A stretch of DNA of 64,000 nucleotides from Alviniconcha marisindica (Eukaryota; Mollusca; Gastropoda; Provannidae): NCBI GenBank assembly GCA_018857735.1, contig JABMCL010001079.1, positions 485,001 through 549,000 of the forward strand, given 5' to 3'. The notes under the pieces are model-generated. The model had not been told where the DNA came from and searched no databases. It saw nothing but the letters and a program-made list of their open reading frames with translations. A program made the position numbers and the translations under genes. This document shows, one piece after another, positions 24,698 to 37,222 of the stretch (the stretch's first letter is position 1; each line of letters begins with the position of its first letter).

Positions 24698-26138
24698 GTC
24701 TCTTGATGAAATGTGTTTTGAAAAGACTAATCCTTCTACATTTTCAGGTACAAAATCTCAGTTGAGTCTACATACAACTTAGTTCCACCTGTCATTACAG
24801 AGGACTCCAAAGATGTCATCCGAAAGCATCTGAAGGTCTACAGTGATTGGGCATTAGTTGGTATGTAACCTGACCTTGTTTACAGTGCTGCACAAGGCAG
24901 TGGATGCTTGATTGTACCATATATGTGACCGTCTCCAACAAAACCAGTCTTAAATAGCAGCTGTTGATCAGCCCAAGAGACAGAAATAGCCACTGGGGGT
25001 CAGTCTGGGTGATTTTCATTTTTTTGCAGACATTCTTCACATGTTAAATTAACAAGTAATTATGGTGTTGTTAAAACCTGGGTTTAATGCTCCCACCCTG
25101 GACTAAGGGATGCTAATGTTATGCAAAATGACCACCATTTGGCCGAATAAGATGTATTTGTACCCCTGCAGAACCCAACCACTGTCCCGTTTAATACCAT
25201 GAAATAGTTCTGGAAGTGTGGCTGACCCTAAACCCTGTTGCTAAGGAAAGCATGCAAAACGACACAAACTCTTTCAGGGCCATTTTTCAAAAAGGCTTTC
25301 ATAATGCTTAGCAACTTCAAATAGCCACAACTTCAGTACATTTCATACAACAGTCATCATTTAAATACCAAAATCATCTGCAGGGACTGCTGTTTAAAAA
25401 AATCAGCATCTCAAAATGCCCAAAATGCGACATAAGACTGGTTTCATAGGAGAGGGTCACATAATTATTTAACATTGTCAGATTTCAAAAGTTATATTCA
25501 GTAATTCATCACTGTCTGTAATTAACTATAAACCAATCAATGCATGATCATGGTGGCACAGAGCACCAATTTCTTCACTGTTTCTTTGAGTTTGCATGCA
25601 GTGGGGTCTTCTCCCTGCTCCCATTGTGTGCTAACAGAATGTGCATCGCCCTGATATAACCGTACTGGTTGACTGGGCGTAAAGCATCAAATTACTTACT
25701 CCCTGCTCCTGTGACATCCTTTTCAAGAACAAGACTAGGAATCCATGATTGGCAGTGTGACCATGTGTTTCTTCTTCAACCTTTTTTTAAAATATCGTTT
25801 TACAATTTTTGCTAAAGGAATTGTTATTTGACTGTATGTTGTTGTTTTTTAGCAAGCAAACTGATGCAATAATAGTATGCCAGTTGTGTGAAATGTGTTT
25901 TGCTACTTTGTTTTGTTACAGCATTAGTCAGCACTCTTACAGGAAGTCTGAAAACTCAGAGATCTTGCAGTTAGTTGATTTTGTTGTATTAGTTGCTATT
26001 ATTTACAGGTTACCACTTTGGAGTTGATTCCATCAAGTCCTTACTTCTGGTGATGGCTGTTGTGGACCGTCACATCTCAGTGGAAAGAGCCATAGAGTTG
26101 GCAGCACTGGAGCAGATCTTTCAGGTTTGGCAGTATAA

Positions 26139-26208
<70 letters not shown>

Positions 26209-26712
26209 TACGTGCAACCTTAGTCTGAAACTGCATATTTTGTGATGTTGTGAAACGTGTTGATCTGCGCAAGAACATGCTGTTTGGAAAAACATATCTC
26301 ATAAAGGCAGAATCTGTGTATGCATATTATAATGCAATGTCAATTCAGAGAATAAACTTCCTTGGTGTGTGTGTATGCAGGCCTGCTTGCATGTGCGTGT
26401 GTGTATGTGTGTGTGTGTTGTATATATACGTACAAATTACAATGTGGATAAGACCGACTAGGAGAATGCATTTGTGTTTCAACGCACCTAATTAAGTCTT
26501 ATCTGTTGTATTATTTATCATTGTCTTTTGCGGCATGGTTACTAATATGCAACCATTTGATGTTGCAGTGTAAACGGTGGGGGAGTGTGGAGTGGTACCA
26601 TGATATGGACAAATATGAACTTCAGTCCAGAGTGGCAGCTGCCACCCTGTTTGTGCACTGGTGCAGTGAGAACACATCCGTGCGACAGAAAGCCTCATTA
26701 GCCATGCTGTAA
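20224..26712 (+). CDS. ATPAF2: ATPAF2 (ATP12-type) mitochondrial F1-ATPase assembly factor
   Basis: ATPAF2/Atp12 is a mitochondrial matrix chaperone that binds the F1 alpha subunit during ATP synthase assembly. Exons: 20224-20356, 20950-20994, 21911-22056, 23096-23193, 23949-24029, 24748-24860, 26009-26124, 26569-26712. Phases close, giving 291 aa, close to the human protein (about 289). The N-terminus is basic and hydroxylated without acidic residues (MAAPMVCSAMRVFSRSFQLA), a typical matrix presequence. Family blocks: LKRFYKNATIATADGWYEI, NEALALAVATEWN, HLTNLCNTSIDNPLRKTRDD, CYRMEEPTELQELQ, EWEPILQWACDRY, and C-terminal KRWGSVEWYHDMDKYELQSR. Exon 4 uses an AAG acceptor rather than CAG. The stop is TAA at 26710. 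Head-to-head with GID4, tail-to-tail with DRC3. Confidence 0.96.
22727..22749. repeat. Poly-C tract (23 bp)
   Basis: A C run in ATPAF2 intron 3, followed downstream by a TA microsatellite at about 22860-22882. A (GT)n lies at about 22088-22142. Confidence 0.9.
24041..24352. repeat. Tandem duplication of about 155 bp starting just after ATPAF2 exon 5
   Basis: Two copies (about 24041-24197 and 24198-24352) share TTAAAAGAACAAGAGCTGAA, GACAAAGACAACAGCAACAA, and a GCACCTGGTGAGTATTTAGC end. Each copy therefore carries a CTGGTGAGTA string that resembles a splice donor, although no exon precedes it. The first copy begins about 12 bp after the real exon 5 donor. Confidence 0.9.
25555..25710 (+). repeat. 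Dispersed repeat fragment (SINE-like tail)
   Basis: The end of this block, CCCTGATATAACC then TACTGGTTGACTGGGC then TAAA, recurs almost exactly at 60356-60402 in another gene. A shared 3' tail with different 5' sequence is typical of SINE/LINE families. I associate this tail style with molluscan repeats, but the family is not identified. Confidence 0.55.
26141..26203. repeat. (GT)n microsatellite directly after ATPAF2 exon 7
   Basis: A GT run of about 63 bp begins 17 bp after the exon 7 donor at 26125. Confidence 0.95.
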
Positions 26713-27203
26713 CAGTTCCAGGTGCTGATAGGATGGTTGTAATGCGATAGGTTGTACATTGATGAAAATCAAAAACTGTGAGGATTTGTTGGAGTATTTT
26801 GAGTGACTTACATTTCTTCAATGTGTATTGCATATTGAGGCTGTAATTGGGGAGGTGAGGTGGGGGAATGTGTGTGTGTGGAGCAAAGAAAGTATGTGTG
26901 TGGATGTGTGTTGGCATAATAGTGTGTGAGTGCGCGCATGTGTATGTGTGAGACACAAACAGGGAGAGACGGACAGAGCAAAAGAGACAACTCGTCTGAA
27001 TATTTTGAAAGTACATGTAGTATGAAGTAGTGGATGCCAGACTGTTTACCTGCATTGCAGTAGAAGTTGGATTTCAATGTAGTTAGTAATAATGGTGTGT
27101 AAACAAGGAAACAGTACATAATGGTAGACATGATCTGAGGAATATGATATGCATGACTTTATTCATTTCTGACTATTCATTTCTGTCATTGTGACAATGT
27201 AAA

Positions 27204-27209
27204 AATAAA
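27204..27209 (+). terminator. ATPAF2 polyadenylation signal (AATAAA)
   Basis: AATAAA lies about 490 bp past the ATPAF2 stop and is followed by a GT-rich stretch, as expected for a cleavage site. It is the last good signal before the convergent DRC3 3' end. Confidence 0.65.
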
Positions 27210-27307
27210 AAATACTGTGTTCACATGGACGGAATTGTTTGGTGCCAGATGTATGTTGTGGATGACAGCGGTGAATGTCACAAGAATGGTGATTATGTAC
27301 AATGGAA

Positions 27308-27313
27308 TTTATT
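27308..27313 (-). terminator. DRC3 polyadenylation signal (AATAAA on minus strand)
   Basis: TTTATT on the plus strand is AATAAA on the DRC3 strand, about 440 bp past its stop. Together with the ATPAF2 signal it leaves roughly 100 bp between the two convergent transcripts. Confidence 0.55.
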
Positions 27314-27750
27314 TACAACATATACGCAGTCATAGTAGAAAATAACAAACTTAGCACATTTTCAGCAGCTGTGTGAAGTTTTCACCTGTCAAGATGCCCT
27401 CTTTTTTTTATGGTCTCCTGTTTCAGTGACATTTTCAGTCTTATGCGCAACATCTTGATAAAAAAAGAGAGTTAAACTGTGTGACATATATTGTATCTGA
27501 ACAGCATACTCAAGCCAGACCCAGTTGTAATCCTTACAGTTTCAAGCATGCACAGTCTTTCAAGCACTGGCTGGCAGTAACGTGTTTAAACTGAAGATTG
27601 CTGGAATGATGCTTTTCAGTTTGTCTTTCAGTTTCACTGTCAAACCCTTTCATCGCTGGCCTGAAACATCTCTAAATTCACCAGAAAATATGTAAACACT
27701 GGATGAGACTTTGGCAGTTTTTACCTAGCAGTTAGCCATGCTGTCTTTGT

Positions 27751-30700
27751 TCAGTAGTTGTGGCCAGTAATCATTTCCAGATTGTCAATCTCTTCCCGCA
27801 AGTGGTCAATCAGATGGTTGATTTCCGTCACTCTGGATCGGTTCCGCTTGATTTCCTGTTCCTCGTGAATGGTTTCAATCATGCTCTTGAGCCAATTGTT
27901 GATGCGTGTGATAATGTCATCTTCTTTGTTGTCAATCTTCAGCAGGTGGGCATCATGAGAGGATGAGACGGCGTTCATGATGGTGTCTTTGTCAACAAAC
28001 AGCTGCAATGGAAAAGTGATGATCAGTTTCACTGACAGTTACCAGTTACCCAAAAATGTACAATTCTGAATCATTCAAAAAGGAATCGGTCAGAACTGTT
28101 ACTTGAAAGTGCATTTCTGTACAGCAGAATGTTAGGAGGTGGTTTGAAATTGTGTCTGTCAAAGCATTTCCATATTTTTTAAATGAAGAAGAAAAAATAT
28201 TTGCAAACACAAGAATAAGACAAAACTAAAACCTTATGACAAGAAAACAATTCTGTTTTGAGCAGCCTTTGTTTAGAAACACTAGTTGCTGCCTTTAAAA
28301 AAAAAAAAAAAAAAAGGAAGAGGAGAGTGGGGCAGATGTTGATATCCACTTACACATTTATGTATGTAAAACCATGTGTTGCTGGTGGTGTGGCTTTCTC
28401 CAGCTGAACGCTGTGGGTCACCTGGTTTATGCAATTGTACACTGACTAATGCATTGCATAAGGTAAAAGGATTGCATGTGTGACCGTTTTGTTTTGTTTT
28501 TTATCATCCCACCACATAGGCTGCGGCACATCAGCTTCAGAGAATACAACCAGGTGTAGTAATGACAGTAACTTTGGCAAGGTTATCAGATGTTGTTAAA
28601 TTCATGACATCAATGAAAATGATTCCAAAAGAAAGGGTGGGGGAGGGTTGTATCCATGCCCCTCCACGTACTGATCGTCTCCTGAACTTACCATCCTCAG
28701 ATCCTCAGATATTTCGTCGTCAATTTCGCTCTTGGCCACTTTGTCGAGAGTAACCTGCGCAATCTCCATCATCTTGTCATTGTTCACGTTTTCTGCATCT
28801 CGAGCCTGTGCCAGGAATCCCTGCAGGTTTTCGATGAAGCTTGAAACCAGGTCCTGCATGTTGCGCTCAAAGTTCTGGATCACCTCCTAAAACAGAATGA
28901 GAAGTTTGAGATCAAGTCTGTTTTTGTTTTTTGTTTCTTTAGTTGTTTTGTTGTAGAAGGGGTTGTTTTTGTTCCTTCACTGGAACTCAGAGGTTTGTCC
29001 AGAGTTGGGTAAGATTTGGGGTGCTTAACTGTTTTCCTACACATACATGTACACGCGTATATAATAATATGCAGTTTGTGTTTGCTGTTCAAGGAACAGT
29101 ATGGTATGTATTTGCTGTTCAAGGAACAGCATGATAAGTTCTTTTTGCTTGATTTCAAAATGTTAAATATCTGTCTATAATGCAAGCCACAGTCACTGAG
29201 TAAAGATATAGTTATGTCCAGGATCTAATCAATACATGTAACAGTTACAAGATGACTTGGTGAGAAAAATCAGTTTTCAGTTTGACCAGTTAAACATCAC
29301 TGTAATCTTAAAAATAGATCAAGGTCACTGAAACTGTGACAGATTGGTAAAGCTTATTAGAGGCTTCCATCATGCAACTCTGAGAGATCTTAAAATGCTG
29401 CCCAAGAAAAAGCCAACAGAAGAGTTTTGATCAAGGCATGAAACACATCAGTAATCTCTCTTGAACACGCGCCAGAGTGACAAATACCAACATGTGCATA
29501 ATCTCATTCATGTGTGAAGCAGAGAAAGTTTAAATTTGATAGGAGAACTTACTGAAAATATCACTTCTAGTTTTAACTAATGCTGCTGTGACACTGGAGT
29601 CAATCAAATCATTTAATCTTTATTGTTCACAATGATACACACATGTGTAAACAACATTATTTTTTCTTTGACACAACAGTTCCCCCTCCCCCAACCCCCA
29701 CCCCAAAATAAAGAGTTAGGTCATGCCTCACTGTCAAGAACATTCATGCACAGGTAAACCTTAGGTAGTGCTACCACCATGGTAAGTGTTACATTTATCA
29801 AACTTAGAGCATTCACAAAAAATTCCCAGCATTAAAGTTTAGTCCAGGACTGCTCATTCAACAGATGGCTAACATTCATCATTGCATAGGCACATGTTTT
29901 AAGGCAAGTTGAGAAGCAGCGTGCATTTTTTTGGACACATTCCTACCTCCAGCTGATCCACCAGTTGCACCTCGTAGCCCATGAGTTTATCCCAGAGTTC
30001 TGTGACGAGAGCGTTGTACTCGCTCACCTTCTGCTCCAGTACCTTCGGGTCAGTCACGTGAGTCAGCTCTGTAAACATCTGACACATGACAAGAAATACT
30101 GTCATTCACACGAGTCAGCTCTGTAAACATCTGACACATGACAAGAAATACTGTGTCCATAACAAACAAAACCAACAACAGTCCCTGTTTCTGTTGCTGT
30201 TGTTGTTTTACAAACTGATGGTAGGTGTATCTTTGGACAACACAGTTATCTGGATTTTTGATATTCAATTGTAGATGTACATTCTTGGAATAATTTGAGG
30301 TCTATGTCACTGACAGTCTTCTGCTGATCTTTACTTACTCCTGTGTGTCTCGTCTGGCTGACCATGTGTTTGAACATGTTCTGTCAACGTTTCTGCATCA
30401 TTCACACATACATCAGTTAACAAACTGCGTATAACTCAGGTGTTTTTGTTTTGTTTTGTTTTTCTGCTTTAAGGCTTTTAACTTCAGCTCATATTTAATC
30501 AATTTATTTTTAGCTGTGAATTCTTTACAAACTTCATCTCCAATATTCAGCCTCTCTCCAGCCCTCCCCACCGATATTTCATCCATTTCTTTTTTAACAT
30601 GAACGTCCATGGCCTCCAGACCCATATCTCCCAACTTCAAAGTCTTCGTTGCTAATTGCCTCACCCATTTCTTTGCTAACATAAACTCTTCCACTGCCTC

Positions 30701-33431
30701 TATGGCCATACATATTTTTCACAACTTCAAACCCTCCCTGCTGACTCTGAGACATTTGTTTTCTTGACATGAACTCTCTCATAGCTTTCATACACACCCT
30801 CTGACTTCCAAACCCATTCACCTAGTTTCTTTCTTAATGTGAACTCTTCCACAGCCTCCATGCCCATATATCTCATGACCTCCAAGCCCCCACTCTTCAT
30901 CCTTCCCCAAACCTGATAATCTCGTGTTTCTGTGAAGTATTCCACAGCCTTATCAATCTTGTGACTTCCAAGCCCCTGTTTCCCCCCCCAACCCCAGGCT
31001 AATGTCTCACCCACTTCTTTTCCAGCATGAACTCTTGCATGGCCTTCATGCCCACAAATCTCATGACTTCCAAGCCCCTGTTTCGCACCCAACCCCATGC
31101 TAATGTCTCACCTGCTTCTTCTCCAACATGAAGTCTTCCACAGCCTTTATGCCCACAAATCTTGTGACTTCCAAGCCCCCCCTCTCCTTACCCCCGTGCT
31201 AATGTCTCACCCACTTCTTTTCCAGCATGAACTCTTCCACAGCCTTCATGCCCACAAATCTTGTGACTCAAGCCCCCCTCTCCCCACCCCCATGCTAATG
31301 TCTCACACACTTCTTTTCCAGCATGAAGTCTTCCACAGCCTTCATGCCCACAAATCTTGTGACTTCCAAGCCCCCCTTCTCCCCACCCCCATGCTAATGT
31401 CTCACCCGCTTCTTTTCCAGCATGAAGTCTTCCACAGCCTTCATGCCCACAAATCTTGTGACTTCCAAGCCCCCCCTCTCCCCACCCCCATGCTAATGTC
31501 TCACACACTTCTTTTCCAGCATGAACTCTTCCACAGCCTTCATGCCCACAAATCTTGTGACTTCCAAGCCCCCCTCTCCCCACCCCCATGCTAATGTCTC
31601 ACCCGCTTCTTTTCCAGCATGAAGTCTTCCACAGCCTTCATGCCCACAAATCTTGTGACTCAAGCCCCCCTCTCCCCACCCCCATGCTAATGTCTCACAC
31701 ACTTCTTTTCCAGCATGAAGTCTTCCACAGCCTTCATGCCCACAAATCTTGTGACTTCCAAGCCCCCCTTCTCCCCACCCCCATGCTAATGTCTCACCCG
31801 CTTCTTTTCCAGCATGAAGTCTTCCACAGCCTTCATGCCCACAAATCTTGTGACTTCCAAGCCCCCCCTCTCCCCACCCCCATGCTAATGTCTCACCCGC
31901 TTCTTTTCCAGCATGAACTCTTCCACAGACTTCATGCCCATTTCCTTGTTCTCTGACTTGGCCTCCTCCACACATTCCCAGAACATGGCCACCTCTGCTT
32001 CTCGTTTCTCATGTTCCTGGAGACCATACTGGAAGATTTGCTGGCAAATGGCGGTGAACTTCTCACTATATGTGCAAAGCGGTTAAGGCAGACAAAAGAA
32101 CAGGATTGATCATTCTTCCCCCAAGAAAAGAGAACCTGTTTTTTTTCCCTCACAATATTTCTTGTAAGGTATCTACATAGCAAGTAGTGTGGTGAACAAG
32201 CACAAAGATGCTAATCACATACAGCATTAGAATGTGCATGTACAAAAGTCCCTGCCAATAAGACAAATACAGAAGCCTCTATAACATTATCAAAAACCTA
32301 TAAAAAGTAATCATCATTATTTGTACCTTTTGAAGATGTCTTCTTCATTTAGAAAGCATAGCTGTAACCTGTAAGGCTTGTGTGTACACTACAGTTTCAA
32401 ATGGTTTGTGTTTACTGTTTTAAACTTATTGTGTACTGAATTTTAAGGTAAATACAAACTAAAATGAATCTACATGTTGGAGCTTAGATCATAAAAAAAA
32501 GAGGACATGTTTGTACAGTCCTGTTGATTAAAGATAACCTATCAGCATACAGTCCTGTTGATAAAAGATAACCTATTAGAAAAAGAAAAGGACATGTTTG
32601 TACAGTCCTGTTGATAAAAGATAACCTATCAGCATACAGTCCTGTTGATAAAAGATAACCTGTCAGCATAGGCAGTTCTGAAGTAAAGGATATACAACAA
32701 GAAGTTCATCTACACCCGGCATCTCCTTCAGCTTCTGTCCCTCTGCGTCTTCTGAGTACATGGCTTCAAACAGGTCCGGCCCGTTCAAGTGTTCCACATA
32801 GGCTTTCTGAAATTTCAAATTTCAAACACATTAGTATATATATGCATCAAACTAACAGTCAGTCATGACTGCACATACTTGGAATTCAGCTTCTACTTAG
32901 ATAAATGTGTGTGATTAGAACTGACACAGGTTTTTACTTTATCAGCAACACCAGTTATTTCACATGTTCACAAAAAGATTACTTCTGTGTCCATCTACAC
33001 CTAACACACATCCTAGAAATGATCAACATTGCTAATGCATGTTTCAGCCTTGCCACTTACAGCAGAATTAATCTAAAGATACGAGCTGGCCTAAAAATGT
33101 AGAACAAGTGCAGATATTTTTATCTGCACATTTCATTTGTTGTTCAATCAATATCTATACAAAAGAAGTATATTTGGGCTTCAAATCTGAGCTTATCAGC
33201 GCACAGCCATGCCTTTCTACTCTTTACCAATGGAGAATGGAAAATGGCTGGTGTGTGACATAGTTAATACTTTTGCCACACAAGCCAGCCTTATTTATGA
33301 CATCACTGTTACAGGGCTTTCTAAGCATGAAATGGCAAACTTTTGTGTTTTCGCAACTTTTAAACATTAATTCTCACAACTTTTAAACATTGATTCTTAA
33401 CAAACAAGATGAGAAATAGAGTGAAAAACTG

Positions 33432-33523
<92 letters not shown>

Positions 33524-36500
33524 GTGTATGTGTGTGTGTGTGCATGCGTGCGTGTGTGCGTGCGTGCATACTTGCAATCATGTGTGTGAAGTTTATATTG
33601 CCTTCCATTAATAGGGCCTATGAATCTTCTTCAGATCCCCTTTAAAACACAATCTGGCACCAACCTTGTGTAACTCAAGCTCCTTTGCCTGCCTTTCCGC
33701 CTCCTCTTCTCTGGTCTGCGCTTTCTTCTCATTGTCCAGCATCTCTTCAATCTGAATCATGTGCCGCTCATAGGCTGCTGCTTTCTGCCAACAGAAATCA
33801 ATGACTCAGGGTCATCGTTGTTCTTGTTCTGTCTGTCTGTGAACCCAAACCAGCTGCCAGTGTCTTGAGCGGTGGAACTTCTGATCACATACCCCACTGA
33901 TGAGAAACCACCCTGCTCTTAAGATCACTTTTTTTTCTTTTCTTTTGAAACCTCCCCCTTCATATTTTTACGTGAATGAACCATTTATTAAGGACCACTC
34001 GGCGCTCCTCTCGTACGACCTGTTTTTTCTTTTCTTTTTGAAACCTTTCCCCCATTGTTTCTATGTGAATGAAACCCTCACCTAGGACCATTTCTCTGTT
34101 AAGACCTTTTTTGTTTGTTTTGGAAACCCTTCCCCTCGTATTTTCATTTGAAAGCACCCCTCACATAGGACCACTCCTCTCTTAAGATCCCCCCTTTTTC
34201 TGAAAAGTTTCCCCTCATATTGACATGTGAAGGAACCCTCACACAGGACAACTCCTTGTAAAAGTTAAATACCTTTTTTATTTGTATGTGATTGACCCCT
34301 CACCAAGGACAACTCCTCTCTTAAGACCTTTTTTTCTTCTTCTTCCCGAAACCTTGCCCCTCGTAACCCCTCACCTAGGACCATTCCTCTCTTAAGACCA
34401 TTAACAAAAAATCTTTGTGGTCTGGAACAGAGCGGTCCCACTGCATTGACATGGAGAGTGGGTTGTTGCTTTCAAAACTTGTAGCTTCCAGGAAACTGAA
34501 GGGAAAAAAGACCCCAGAAACATACAAAACAAACATCAACAAAGGACAAGACAAATGAATCCTTCAGAACCAACTGTTTCAAGAATTGTCTTTTAAACAG
34601 TTTACTTAAAATTACTCCACACAGCAAGAAATACTGACTACTCTTTCATTATGGTTGTGTGTGCATGTCAGAGAGTTTAAAGTGACAAGGCAAATTCCTT
34701 GTACACTGACCCATTAATAATTCTTTCTTTTTTTAATCAGTTGTCAGTGAATCCTGACAACCGATGAATCACCACGCATTGTTGTTTAGCAGATGCAGAA
34801 TACTCCCCCTCAAAAAACAACAACAACAATTTGAACAACAAAAGAAACACAAAAAGACTTGTAGAAAAATAAGGTAACAACTTGAAGAAGATGCTCCCTC
34901 TTTCTGCTCTGTACCCTGACCCTCTTTCTTAAAAAAAAAAAAGGAGAAGAAAAGGAGGGATAAAAGGTGTTGTGACAGCGGCCATTTATCTGCAGGGTGA
35001 TGCTGCTTGGCTTGGTCCAGCAAGCATACACCAGGCTAATACTTTGGTACAGCAAAGATGTGGGACTGCAAAAAAAAATTAATGCAAGGATAATGAAGGC
35101 AGGCATGGTAATGTTTCAGCTGGCAGTTGTATACTCACTGTCTGGTCATCCAGGAGGCGATAGTCCAGGAACTCCAGATGAGGCAGGAAAGCTGCTACGT
35201 ACTGTTTGTAGTTGTCAAATTCACAGAAAGGGTTGTTGCTCAGATTCAGCGTTTTGAGCTTTTTGAACCTTCGTAAATAGGTTATCTGTGACAGAGAAAC
35301 ACCTTTCCTTACTTTATAGTCAATATAACATATGTACACACACACACGTATGCACGCATGCACACACGCATGCAAGCATACACACACAGATACGCAGATG
35401 CACACATAGATACACAGTCATACACACAAACCCAGATCACAACACAGCATACCCACACCAACATATATAACCATACACACAAAAGACAACACAAACGAAC
35501 ATACATAGTAACATACACATGTGCACATGCACACACATACCACAACACATACTGCAACACAAGATACAAACAGAACATGTGCATACAAGCACACATGCAT
35601 ACATGCAGAAGCTTAATTGAAATGTCCACATCAGCCTACATTTTCCAGTTCTTTGAGGTCATTGTTTCCAATGGAAAAGACATGGAGGTTGACCAGGGCA
35701 TCCATGTTTTCAATGCGACTGATGCGGTTGTTGTAGAGAGTCAGATCCTCCAACTTGGTCAGTGTTTCCAGACCCTCAATCACTTCAATGTTATTGAAGG
35801 ACAAATCTATAATAAAAAATAAATTCAAGTTTGTTAGGCACACTGCCTCACTGTAAAGAGAAAATACTGAGAGAGAAAGAGAGAGAGACAGAGAGAGAGA
35901 GTGAGAATCTGAAAGGTGAGGGAGACCTTGGATGTGGCTGGCAGTTTGGTTATTGGCATGTGAAATGTTTCTAGTGCATGCTGGTTTATTTGAATCCACT
36001 GAACAATGCAGCACAGGAAGGTAAATTTTCATGTAAATACTAACATACCTGTTACTTTGTTTATTTGCTAATCACTCATATTTTGTTGTTCTCTGTCTTC
36101 ACATTAAGAACAATAATAATATTTATGAGTTCAGTTTCATCCTTTTGTTTGGTTTGTTAAGAGATTTAATTTTCAGGAACCACATTTCAATGCAAGCACA
36201 TTTCAGTGTTTTACATGATATACATAAACTTACCCAGCCAAACAAGATTCACCAGCATGTCAATGCCTTCCACTTTTTCAATGATGTTGTTATCCAGCTG
36301 CAGTTTTGTCAAGTTGACAAACTCCCAGAGACCATCAATCTTGAGAATATCTGCAGGAAAATTTGAATAAACCATCGCAGATGCAATACATTTCAATCCA
36401 TGTTGTCTGACATCCTGTGTACACACTGAATCTGACTTTATATATATATATATATATAAATTTACATCAAACAGCATACAAAACTTTCTTTTGAAACAAG

Positions 36501-37057
36501 CAATACCTAAACAAACAGAAAAGAATTGAATGATAATGATAAAATTTGTTCATACAGTGCCATTTCCTCAAGAAATGTAGGCACAGTTAAATACAACAAA
36601 TTACACAAGTACAAATCCATGCATGAACATGTAACACTAAAAATCCATGCATGAACATGTAACACTAACAGACTTACAGGATACAGTGTGCTAAGCTTTT
36701 CATTTATTAGAGTTTATTTTTGATTTCACTCCTCCAGCCACTGTTTCAGCTTATTGGCTGTATGTTGGCTGGTTATCTTCTTCTTTTTCTGTGAAGTGAC
36801 TTTATGGCATTGAAGATTATATCACAGTGATGACCCTGTTAAATAAATTTACAAAATACAAGCCTAAGTGTAACAGAATATTAACAAAGCGCCAACACCT
36901 AATGTTAGCCTGAATGACATAATGGAAGACAAGTGGGTTGACAAAGGTGTACAGAATTAATAGAACATCGAAACCATAATAATTAACTAAACAGATACAC
37001 TGTAACACTTCATTCAATGTCTTTTTTATCACTTTACACACACGTACATGCATGCAT

Positions 37058-37132
<75 letters not shown>

Positions 37133-37142
37133 GCACACTCAT

Positions 37143-37222
<80 letters not shown>

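Noticed and set aside
31097..31956. Long plus-strand frames with repeated [15 protein letters not shown] units
   Set aside because: They are antisense translations of the DRC3 exon-derived array; frame openness follows from the 99-bp period.
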